Below, piece after piece: positions 1-6,033 of a stretch of 7,678 nucleotides of DNA. This DNA comes from G039029935 sp039029935. GTDB lineage: Bacteria > Chloroflexota > Anaerolineae > Caldilineales > Caldilineaceae. A program made the position numbers and the translations under genes. Each line of letters starts with the position of its first letter. Positions within the stretch are counted from its first letter, which is position 1. Below the pieces are notes generated by a model that did not search any database, had not been told where the DNA came from, and saw only the letters and a list, made by a program, of their open reading frames with translations. The DNA is taken from assembly GCA_039029935.1 (NCBI GenBank), contig JBCCFC010000653.1, forward strand, positions 1-7,678, read 5' to 3'.

Positions 1-470
1 ACAAGGTCCATCTCTTAATCGACTTCTATCATGCGGTTGAGCATCTCAATCGGGTTGCTTCTCTCTGTAAAGGATGGTCTTCCACTAAACGCAAACAATG
101 GGTCAAGAAAAACACCAATCTTCTCAAAATTGGGGATGTCAAGACTGTTATCACAAACATTTCTGTGCTTTGTCGAGGGCGTAATAGCCGGACTATCCGT
201 ACCCAACTCAACTATTTTACCAACCATCAAGAGCATATGCAGTATTCGCTTGTTTCCTCTTTGGGGCTCCCTATCGGCAGTGGTGCTATTGAAAGTACCA
301 TTCGCCGTGTCGTTAATTTGCGTATCAAAGGCAGCTCTCTTTTCTGGTCTAAGCAGAGTGCCGAATCTATGCTTTTCCTCAGAGCCTTTTCCAAATCGGG
401 TCGTTGGGCTCTCTTCAAATCTCTTACTTTTTCCCCGTTTTCTCCCTCTCCTTTTAGCCGCTTTCCCTGA
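1..470 (+). mobile_element. Right-hand part of an insertion sequence, 5' part outside the window
   Basis: This stretch is filled by a transposase C-terminal reading frame and stops where the surface-protein frame begins, so it is read as the right end of an IS inserted in that gene. The left end, the left inverted repeat and any target duplication lie before the window, so the element cannot be delimited. The right boundary is only approximate, between about 458 and 475: the downstream surface-protein frame is open from 458 and its recognisable domain sequence starts by about 476. The transposase stop TGA (468-470) sits at the presumed junction. An 11-bp palindrome, GCCCGACGGGC, follows at 475-485 but cannot be assigned to either side. 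Confidence 0.7.
3..470 (+). CDS. DDE-type IS transposase, C-terminal fragment (ISKra4-like?)
   Basis: The frame is open from the first complete codon at 3 to TGA at 468-470 (155 codons), with no start inside that makes sense, so the N-terminal part lies upstream of the window. Near the start LIDFYHAVEHLNRVA resembles the Asp-containing motif of DDE transposases of the ISKra4 type. About 90 residues later GLPIGSGAIESTIRR and then FWSKQSAESMLFLRAFSKSGRW match the Gly-Ser-Gly-x-x-Glu block that carries the catalytic Glu, with the usual W-x(3-5)-A-E and L-R pattern after it. The last about 15 residues are low-complexity (LTFSPFSPSPFSRFP) and may be IS-end sequence read through to a stop. The protein would catalyse cutting and rejoining of the IS ends. 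The family is assigned from motif memory; ISLre2-like is the main alternative. The reading frame is intact in the visible part. Confidence 0.8.
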   Translation, partial: KVHLLIDFYHAVEHLNRVASLCKGWSSTKRKQWVKKNTNLLKIGDVKTVITNISVLCRGRNSRTIRTQLNYFTNHQEHMQYSLVSSLGLPIGSGAIESTIRRVVNLRIKGSSLFWSKQSAESMLFLRAFSKSGRWALFKSLTFSPFSPSPFSRFP

Positions 471-487
471 ATGCGCCCGACGGGCTT

Positions 488-982
488 ATGCCCAACAACA
501 GCTACTATGTCGTTATCGATAACGCCGAATTCAGTGGGGGTGACTTGGATGGCCTCTACTCGACGCTCCCATTTGCTGGCTCTAGCCTGCATGACAATAA
601 CGGCGTTGTGTTGGATGCCGCCAACGACAGTAACTTGCCAGCCCCACTCCAAGGGTTGGTTGGTGCAGGTGTCACAACAGGGAACTATCTGGCAAACGAC
701 CACACCATCGACATGGGCTTTGTCGATACACCTGTCTTCCCCGTCATCGGTGATTTGGTTTGGCTAGACAGTAACCAAAATGGTCAACAAGATGACGGTG
801 AGATGGGTGTCGAGAATGTGACCGTGCAGTTATATAACGACGAAGGCACGTTGGTGAATACCACCACGACAAACGCCGATGGCAACTACATTTTCAATAC
901 CGACAGCAGCGATACACAATTGCCAGCAGACGATTACTACATCATCGTCACACCACCAGCGGGATATACGCTTACAACGTAA
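488..982 (+). pseudogene. Surface-protein fragment 1: end of one and most of a second SdrD B-like domain
   Basis: This is the first readable piece of the disrupted gene. The ATG at 488 is an internal Met (DGLMPNNSYY) with no ribosome binding site and no signal peptide after it, so it is not a real start. About 77 residues finish one SdrD-like domain, ending in the typical HTIDMGFVD strand. The next domain begins with VIGDLVWLDSNQNGQQDDGE, whose D-x-N-x-N-G-x-x-D-x-G-E loop is the calcium-binding hallmark of SdrD B repeats, then VTVQLYNDEGTLV and DGNYIF strands and the PPAGYTLTT turn. The frame stops at TAA (980-982) in the middle of the domain. The remaining strands continue in the same frame directly downstream. 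Confidence 0.75.
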
Positions 983-2221
983 AATAACACGGGAAACGAT
1001 AGCAATGATAGCGATGTTGACACAACAACGGGACAGAGTGACACACTCGCCGTCGGTGCAACCGACATCAACCTCACCTTTGATGCAGGGCTGGTCCCCA
1101 TCATGTCCGTTGGCAGCACCGTTTTCTACGACTACGACGACAACGGGGTGCAGGACTTTGGTGATGGCGGTACCTCAGGTGTCACAGTGCAGCTATATGA
1201 CAGCGCAAACAATCTGCTTGCCACCGACGTCACCGACAGCAACGGCGATTACTACTTTGGCAATCTGGAGTCAGGACAGTATTACGTCCATATTCCAACG
1301 CCACCAGCAGATGCACCAACATCATCAGCAGGCTTTGACGCCACTGACACCGTTGATGGCAACGACAACGGCCAACAGCCAGGTGGCTCTGGCGCGCCAA
1401 CGTTCTCGGCGGCCTTTACCCTGACTGGTGATAGCGAACCCACCGATGGCGACACAGAGACAGCACAGGGCAATGCATTGGACGATGGCGATGATGAAAA
1501 TGGCAATATGACCATTGACTTTGGGTTCTACAGACCCCATGTCGTCCCCAGCATTGTTGTTGAGAAGATACGCAATACCCCTGATCCTGTGATACCGGGT
1601 GCAACCGTGACCTTTACGATTCGCATCACCAACACAGGATCAACAACAGGGACACTCGTGCCACTGACCGATACCTACAGCACCGCCTACCTGACCTATG
1701 TCGGTCTGCGCACTACGCCTGAATCGGACACCACCGCCAACAATGGTCAGATTGTGTGGAGTGATTTGACGCAAGCCACGCCCAATGGCTTTGGCATGGA
1801 CTTTGCGCCAAACGATGTATGGGATATCGTCGTCGAGTTTGCAGCAAGATTAGACACGACATCATTGCCCAATAACTGGACGGTCAACACAGCGCAGGTC
1901 TTCACAGAAGTTGCCACGGACACCGTGCGCATCTTTGCACCGACCAGTGTGCTGTTGAGTAGTCGTGATGTTGCCATGACAGATGATGGCATCCAGCTAT
2001 CATGGTCAACGGTGGGTGAAACCGAGTTGATTGGCTTCCATGTGCTGAGGCTGGACGAGTCGGGCGGCGAGCCTGTGCGTCTGACCGATGATGACCAGAT
2101 GATTCTAGCGCAGGGTTCGGCCAGTGGTACAGGCTACCAGTTTGTTGATGCGACTGGTGATGTGGATGCCGAGCATCATTATGTATTGGAGATGGTCATG
2201 GCCGACGGACACGTTCGTTGA
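983..2221 (+). pseudogene. Surface-protein fragment 2: SdrD B-like domain, DUF11-like domain, FN3-like domain
   Basis: This piece is in the same frame as fragment 1 and opens with the missing end of its domain (DSDVDTTTG, then INLTFDAGLV). A further SdrD B-like domain starts near 1103 (VGSTVFYDYDDNGVQDFGDG, again with the D-x-D-x-N-G-x-x-D loop) and ends at MTIDFGFYRP near 1535. From about 1545 to 1945 a DUF11-like domain follows (VVEKIRNTPDPVIPGATVTF, then FTIRITNTG and LTDTYSTAYLTYV). From about 1950 an FN3-like domain of the type usual at the end of such proteins begins (IQLSWSTVGETELIGFHVLR, then YQFVDATGDVDAEHHYVLE). An ATG at 1103 would allow a 372-residue product, but it lies inside a domain, lacks an export signal and has only a weak AGGG about 13 bases upstream, so use as a real start is unlikely. 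The stop at 2219-2221 results from a frameshift. Confidence 0.75.
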
Positions 2222-2322
2222 TGGATATTGGGACGGTCAATCAAGCACTGAGTGAGTGGACGATTTACTTACCTGTGTTGCGAAAGTAGACCTCGACCCT
2301 AAGTAGGTACTTAGAAATCATG

Positions 2323-2364
2323 AAACAGGCATGAGAATAAAACGTTTCTCATGCCTGTTTTTTT
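2323..2364 (+). terminator. Strong intrinsic terminator after the surface-protein pseudogene
   Basis: A perfect 15-bp stem is formed by AAACAGGCATGAGAA (2323-2337) and TTCTCATGCCTGTTT (2346-2360) with an 8-base loop. It runs into seven T residues (2358-2364). It lies 33 bases after the ancestral stop codon at 2287-2289 and 25 bases before the kinase promoter, so it separates the two transcription units. On the opposite strand the stem is followed only by TTT, so termination is expected mainly for + strand transcripts. Confidence 0.9.
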
Positions 2365-2388
2365 AGGTACAATCCTCCATTTGTCGGT

Positions 2389-2417
2389 TTGATTTTCATG
2401 CATTCAACGGGTACACT
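2389..2417 (+). promoter_or_regulatory. Predicted sigma-70-type promoter placing the start of transcription at the kinase ATG
   Basis: A -35-like TTGATT (2389-2394; 4 of 6 consensus bases) is separated by exactly 17 bases from a -10-like TACACT (2412-2417; 4 of 6, fitting TANNNT). Only six bases lie between the -10 box and the ATG at 2424, so transcription would begin at or next to the A of the start codon and the mRNA would be leaderless. No purine-rich Shine-Dalgarno sequence is visible before the ATG (the preceding bases are CTATCCTC), which agrees with that reading. The position just downstream of a strong terminator supports an independent promoter. Confidence 0.6.
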
Positions 2418-2423
2418 ATCCTC

Positions 2424-5400
2424 ATGAGGACAAATACAAATCAACATACAATTCACAATCGCTATCAACTGCATGAAAAACTAGGACAAGGGGGCATGGG
2501 CATGGTTTACCGTGCCACCGACCGCTTAATGGGCGAGACCGTTGCACTCAAACAAGTCATCCTCTCCAAAGACATGCAAAATACGCATCGAAATAGGGAA
2601 GACGAACTTCGTTTGGCCCTTGCCCATGAATTTCAGACATTGGCGGGTCTACGCCATCCACACATCATCAGTGTCCTCGACTATGGATTTGACCAAGAGC
2701 GGCAACCCTTCTTCACGATGACCTATTTGTCACAGGCACAGACATTTCTGGATGCAGCCCACAACCAACCCTTTGCCGACCAGATTGAACTAATTCAACA
2801 GCTATTCCAAGCGTTGGCCTATCTCCATCGGCGCGGTGTCCTGCACCGCGACCTCAAGCCAGCTAACGTGTTGGTGCAGGATGACGTTGTGCGTGTGCTT
2901 GATTTTGGGCTGGCAGTGTCGGCGGAACAGCCCTCAAGTAGCTCTGGGGGAACACCGCTCTATATGGCCCCGGAGTTGTTTGATGGCGAACCTTATAGCG
3001 TCCAAGCCGACCTATTTGCAGCGGGTGTATTAATCACAGAAATACTGACCGGAAGCCACCCCTTTGGACCATTAGACTATACCTTTTTGGATCGCGTGAT
3101 GGATGACGCCCCCAATTTGGCGGGGATAGACGAACGACTGTATTCGTTTATCGAGCAACTGCTGCTCAAACGACCAGTGTTGCGTTTTCAGAGCGCGCAG
3201 GATGCGTTGCAACATCTGAGTGACGCATTGGGTTCGTCGCTTGCGCAGCCCATCCGCTTAGAAACACAACTGATTCGTGAAAGCTACCTCCAAGCGGCGA
3301 CCTTTGTGGGGCGTGAAGAGGAACAAGCGCGCTTGATGGTCGCCTTAAAGCAAGCGCAATCTGGCGAAGGGTCTGCATGGCTGATTGGTGGGGAAAGTGG
3401 TGTGGGGAAAACGCGTTTGATCGATGAGCTACAAACGCAAGCCTTGGTCTCTGGCTTTTTTGTGCTGCGTGGACAAGCCATTGATGATAGTGCAATGCCG
3501 TATGGGGTATGGCGTGACCCACTCCGTCAATTGGTGATTGCGATCACCGATATTGAGGACCTGACCGCCAGCGTCCTGCTACCACTAGTCCCTGACATTG
3601 CACAGTTGATTGGGCGTCCCGTTCATCCAGCCCCCGAACTTAATCACAATGCCACCCAAATTCGTCTGTTCACCACGATAGCTCGGCTCTTCCAGCGGCT
3701 AGACAGACCTGTGCTTTTGGTCCTCGAAGACGTGCATTGGGCTGATATCAGCCTACAGCCGTTACCCTCGTTGACGAGGCAGATTGAGAACAAGCAACTG
3801 CTGATATTGGCGACCTATCGCAATGATGAACGCCCCGATTTGCCGGACTTGCTACCAGAGATGACCTACTTTCCATTGGAACGGCTATCGTCACAGGCGA
3901 TGGCTGAATTAAGTGGAGCCATGCTAGGCGAGGCGGGTAAGCGAGAAGATATCCAGATGCTTCTGCAACGGGAAACCGAGGGGAATGCCTTTTTTGCGGT
4001 TGAAGTGGTTCGTAGCTTGGCAGATAGTGCGGGGTATCTGGGCAACATCGCCAAGATGACCCTGCCGACACAGGTGTTAACCAATGGGATTTGGGGCATT
4101 GTGGAGCAGCGACTGAATCGTCTACCCGCACAGGCAAATCAATTGTTGGTGAAGGCGGCTGTGGCCGGGCGTGAGGTGGATGTATCGCTGATGTCTTTGT
4201 TGAATACAGGGCTGAATACAGGGTTGAGTATAAAACTAGACATTGAGAAGGAATGGTTGCCGCTCTGTGCAGATGCTGCCGTGCTTGAGTTCCGAAACCA
4301 AGGCTGGCAATTTAATCACGATAAAATTCGCGATGGGGTCCTCGTGGCGATAGACGCGCATGAAAAACGCGAAACTCATGAAGAGGTTGCCACCGCCATT
4401 GAGCAGCTTTACCCAGCAGATGACGCTCAAGCTGGGCGACTGGCCTTGCATTGGCAGGAGGCTGGCAACCCAACCAAAGAGTGTCACTATGCGGAAATCG
4501 CTGGCAAGCAGGCAATGCTCAACCATGCCCACAAAGATGTGATTCATTATTATGACCGTGTTCTTGCGCTGATCCAGCCTGATGATTGGGAAAAGCGATG
4601 CGATATTTATTATGAGCACCATCGTACCCATTCGATTACTGGTGACTTGGACGCTCAAGTCGAGGCATTGGCACAGATGGCTCTCTGTGCGGAACAATTA
4701 GAGAGCGATGCCAAACGGCTTCAGACATTGATCGCCTATGCCAGCTATTATCGACTGCATCGCGACGATGATGTCTTACGCGAAATCGTCGCAAAAGGCA
4801 TGGTGCTGGCAAAAAAGCTGAATGATCCTCAGAGTGAATTTTATCTGTTAGACAATTGGATATTGACCTTGGGACAAAATCGCCAGTTAGAAGAAGCCTT
4901 TCAATCATTAACAAGATGCAGCGAAATTGCCCAGCAATCAGATGACATAGACATCTATATGAAATTTTTGATAACCTCAGGAAATTTGCATTTTTACGCC
5001 AACGATGTAGACCGTGCGCTCTTATTTGAAGACGAGTATCTCCGTTTGGCAGAAGCGCATGACCTGTTGTTTGAAATTTTTAGAGGGTCAGTCAATATCG
5101 CACTCAGTTACCAAACAAGAGGGGAGTACGATTTGGCCGAACGCTATTATCAACGTGCATTGGAGATTGCTCATGAACGAGGAGACATCAGTTCCGAGGT
5201 GTTTGTACAGGGCAACCTAACCAGTTTTTATAACATCATTGGACAGTTTGATTTAGCCATGGACATAGGGAACGAAGCCCTCAGTAATAGTCAACAAATC
5301 GGTCGGGCCAATTTTTATCGAACTGCACTACTTGATTTAGGGTTGGCTCATCACAATTTGGGTGATGTTGATCAGGCAGCGGTGTTTCTCAACGATGCGA

Positions 5401-5885
5401 TAGAACTATGCCAACAAGCATCAGACGGATGGGATGAGGTGAATAGTTGGCTCCGACTGGGACATCTGAACATAGACACAGAACAGTTTGCAGAGGCATT
5501 GAGTGCTTTTGAAAAGGCAGAGGCTCTGCTAGATGACATGGACGAAATGACTATATTGGCCGAAACCTGGTCTGGACTGGCAGCAGCCTCGATGGGGTTG
5601 GATGATCTCGAGAAGGCCAAAAGGTATACAGAAAAGGCACTGACCTACATGCACCCTGAACAAATAGATGAGAGTTGGGCATGGGGGCGAGCCTATTTTT
5701 ATATTGGCTTTATTCTGAATCAGCTTCAAGATGAGCGCGCCGCAATGGTCATTCAGCAAGCTCTTCATGCTAGGGATGTCCGGGCGAATAATATTGCCGA
5801 TGAGACTCGCCGTCAGACCTATTTGAACGAGGTGTCGGAAAACCGTATGATTGGGGTGTTGTATGCGTTAATAGTTAATAATTAA
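2424..5885 (+). CDS. Ser/Thr protein kinase fused to a STAND-type AAA ATPase and TPR repeats (PknK-like)
   Basis: The protein has 1153 residues and no signal or membrane segment, so it is a cytoplasmic signalling protein. Residues 14-268 are a complete, probably active Hanks-type kinase: Gly-rich loop LGQGGMGMVYRA (20-31), VALK with Lys43, Glu69, HRDLKPANVL (catalytic Asp143), DFG (160-162) and GTPLYMAPE. A Ser run (171-174) in the activation loop could be autophosphorylated. Residues 294-660 are an AAA_16/STAND ATPase: FVGREEE, Walker A GGESGVGKT (Lys329), Walker B PVLLVLEDVHWAD (429-441), sensor-like LATYR, then RETEGNAFF and FNHDKIRDGVL (629-640). From about 670 to 1116 come TPR-like helical repeats, clear at 884-917, 926-957, 964-997, 1005-1037, 1044-1077 and 1085-1116. 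There is no C-terminal LuxR-type HTH, unlike MalT/LAL regulators. The order resembles PknK, where the TPRs sense a ligand, the ATPase oligomerises and the kinase signals; substrate and signal are unknown. The ATG at 2424 is chosen because the kinase fold begins 13 residues later and a promoter abuts it. The last five residues (LIVNN) are encoded by a heptanucleotide repeat. Confidence 0.93.
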   Translation: MRTNTNQHTIHNRYQLHEKLGQGGMGMVYRATDRLMGETVALKQVILSKDMQNTHRNREDELRLALAHEFQTLAGLRHPHIISVLDYGFDQERQPFFTMTYLSQAQTFLDAAHNQPFADQIELIQQLFQALAYLHRRGVLHRDLKPANVLVQDDVVRVLDFGLAVSAEQPSSSSGGTPLYMAPELFDGEPYSVQADLFAAGVLITEILTGSHPFGPLDYTFLDRVMDDAPNLAGIDERLYSFIEQLLLKRPVLRFQSAQDALQHLSDALGSSLAQPIRLETQLIRESYLQAATFVGREEEQARLMVALKQAQSGEGSAWLIGGESGVGKTRLIDELQTQALVSGFFVLRGQAIDDSAMPYGVWRDPLRQLVIAITDIEDLTASVLLPLVPDIAQLIGRPVHPAPELNHNATQIRLFTTIARLFQRLDRPVLLVLEDVHWADISLQPLPSLTRQIENKQLLILATYRNDERPDLPDLLPEMTYFPLERLSSQAMAELSGAMLGEAGKREDIQMLLQRETEGNAFFAVEVVRSLADSAGYLGNIAKMTLPTQVLTNGIWGIVEQRLNRLPAQANQLLVKAAVAGREVDVSLMSLLNTGLNTGLSIKLDIEKEWLPLCADAAVLEFRNQGWQFNHDKIRDGVLVAIDAHEKRETHEEVATAIEQLYPADDAQAGRLALHWQEAGNPTKECHYAEIAGKQAMLNHAHKDVIHYYDRVLALIQPDDWEKRCDIYYEHHRTHSITGDLDAQVEALAQMALCAEQLESDAKRLQTLIAYASYYRLHRDDDVLREIVAKGMVLAKKLNDPQSEFYLLDNWILTLGQNRQLEEAFQSLTRCSEIAQQSDDIDIYMKFLITSGNLHFYANDVDRALLFEDEYLRLAEAHDLLFEIFRGSVNIALSYQTRGEYDLAERYYQRALEIAHERGDISSEVFVQGNLTSFYNIIGQFDLAMDIGNEALSNSQQIGRANFYRTALLDLGLAHHNLGDVDQAAVFLNDAIELCQQASDGWDEVNSWLRLGHLNIDTEQFAEALSAFEKAEALLDDMDEMTILAETWSGLAAASMGLDDLEKAKRYTEKALTYMHPEQIDESWAWGRAYFYIGFILNQLQDERAAMVIQQALHARDVRANNIADETRRQTYLNEVSENRMIGVLYALIVNN

Positions 5886-5916
5886 TAGTTAATAGTTAAT
5901 AGTTAATAGTTAATGG
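5868..5916 (+). repeat. Heptanucleotide tandem repeat (TTAATAG)x7 spanning the kinase stop codon
   Basis: Seven consecutive 7-base units are readable: TTAATAG, TTAATAA, four times TTAATAG, and TTAATGG, followed by a decayed TTAAACT. The first units encode the last residues L-I-V-N-N and the TAA (5883-5885) of the kinase-STAND gene. Because 7 is not a multiple of 3 and the unit contains TAA and TAG, such an array stops all three frames quickly. Inverted copies occur at 5927-5936 and 6022-6033. The simple-sequence nature predicts copy-number variation between strains. Confidence 0.9.
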
Positions 5917-5927
5917 TTAAACTATCA

Positions 5928-6031
5928 ACTATTAACTCCTAAGAAACAAGAATTTTTAGTGTAGAATATTTCACTTTAATTCTGTTTCTTTCCGTTTGAA
6001 CCGCCCAGAGGCGGTGCGGTTACTATTAACT
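5928..6031. repeat. 10-bp direct repeats ACTATTAACT bounding an 84-bp segment
   Basis: ACTATTAACT occurs at 5928-5937 and again, in the same orientation, at 6022-6031. The 84 bases between them hold two hairpins and no reading frame of note. The arrangement would fit a short insertion with duplicated target, or simply two remnants of the heptamer repeat, of which ACTATTAACT is the reverse complement. The ends of the 84-bp core show no matching terminal inverted repeats, which weakens the mobile-element reading. Confidence 0.4.
5941..6015. terminator. Putative bidirectional terminator region between convergent genes
   Basis: An imperfect AT-rich palindrome covers 5941-5990: AAGAAACAAGAATT (5941-5954) pairs with AATTCTGTTTCTT (5978-5990) with one bulge, and AGTG (5958-5961) pairs with CACT (5972-5975) nearer the loop. 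The + strand continues as T-rich TTTCTTTCCGTTT, the - strand as TTAGGAG. A second, GC-rich stem follows, ACCGCC (6000-6005) with GGCGGT (6010-6015) and a 4-base loop. Both genes converge here within 148 bases, so a shared terminator is expected. Neither hairpin has a perfect U-tract, so the function is inferred from position. Confidence 0.4.
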
Positions 6032-6033
6032 AT

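Larger units (their letters stand above)
470..2289 (+). pseudogene. IS-truncated, nonsense- and frameshift-disrupted SdrD-like multidomain surface protein
   Basis: One ancestral gene explains the whole stretch. From about 470 the frame reads N-A-P-D-G-L-M-P-N-N-S-Y-Y-V-V-I-D, the middle of an SdrD/Cna-B-like beta domain, so its 5' part (signal peptide and earlier domains) has been cut off by the IS. The same frame meets a single TAA at 980-982 (GYTLTT-stop-NNTGNDSNDSDVD) and then continues open without a shift to TGA at 2219-2221. Frame +1 from 2224 supplies D-I-G-T-V-N-Q-A-L-S-E-W-T-I-Y-L-P-V-L-R-K and TAG at 2287-2289, the expected C-terminal tail. The lesions are therefore 5' loss, a probable CAA-to-TAA change and a probable 1-base deletion. 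The domain types suggest an exported, calcium-stabilised adhesin or structural surface protein (family knowledge). It is followed by the strong terminator at 2323-2364. An assembly artefact could explain the point lesions but hardly the IS junction. Confidence 0.8.

Noticed and set aside
31..522. 163-codon + strand frame running across the IS/gene junction
   Set aside because: It overlaps the transposase and surface-protein frames, which both have recognisable motifs; this frame has none and is a shadow.
227..703. 158-codon - strand frame over the junction
   Set aside because: It is antisense to two frames with family motifs, has no domain I recognise, and spans the presumed insertion point.
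879..1424. 181-codon + strand frame over the nonsense site
   Set aside because: The translation is low-complexity Thr/Gln/Ser-rich, as expected from an out-of-frame reading of SdrD repeats; the real signal is in the other frame on both sides of the TAA.
1103..2221. Independent 372-residue gene starting at ATG 1103
   Set aside because: The ATG lies within a domain continuous with upstream sequence, lacks an export signal and a good ribosome binding site; it is treated as a pseudogene fragment.
4236..4697. 153-codon - strand frame inside the kinase-STAND gene
   Set aside because: It is antisense to a strongly conserved reading frame and shows no motifs or start signals.
5868..5916. CRISPR-like or telomere-like array
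   Set aside because: The units are only seven bases and directly adjacent, without spacers; it is a simple tandem repeat.
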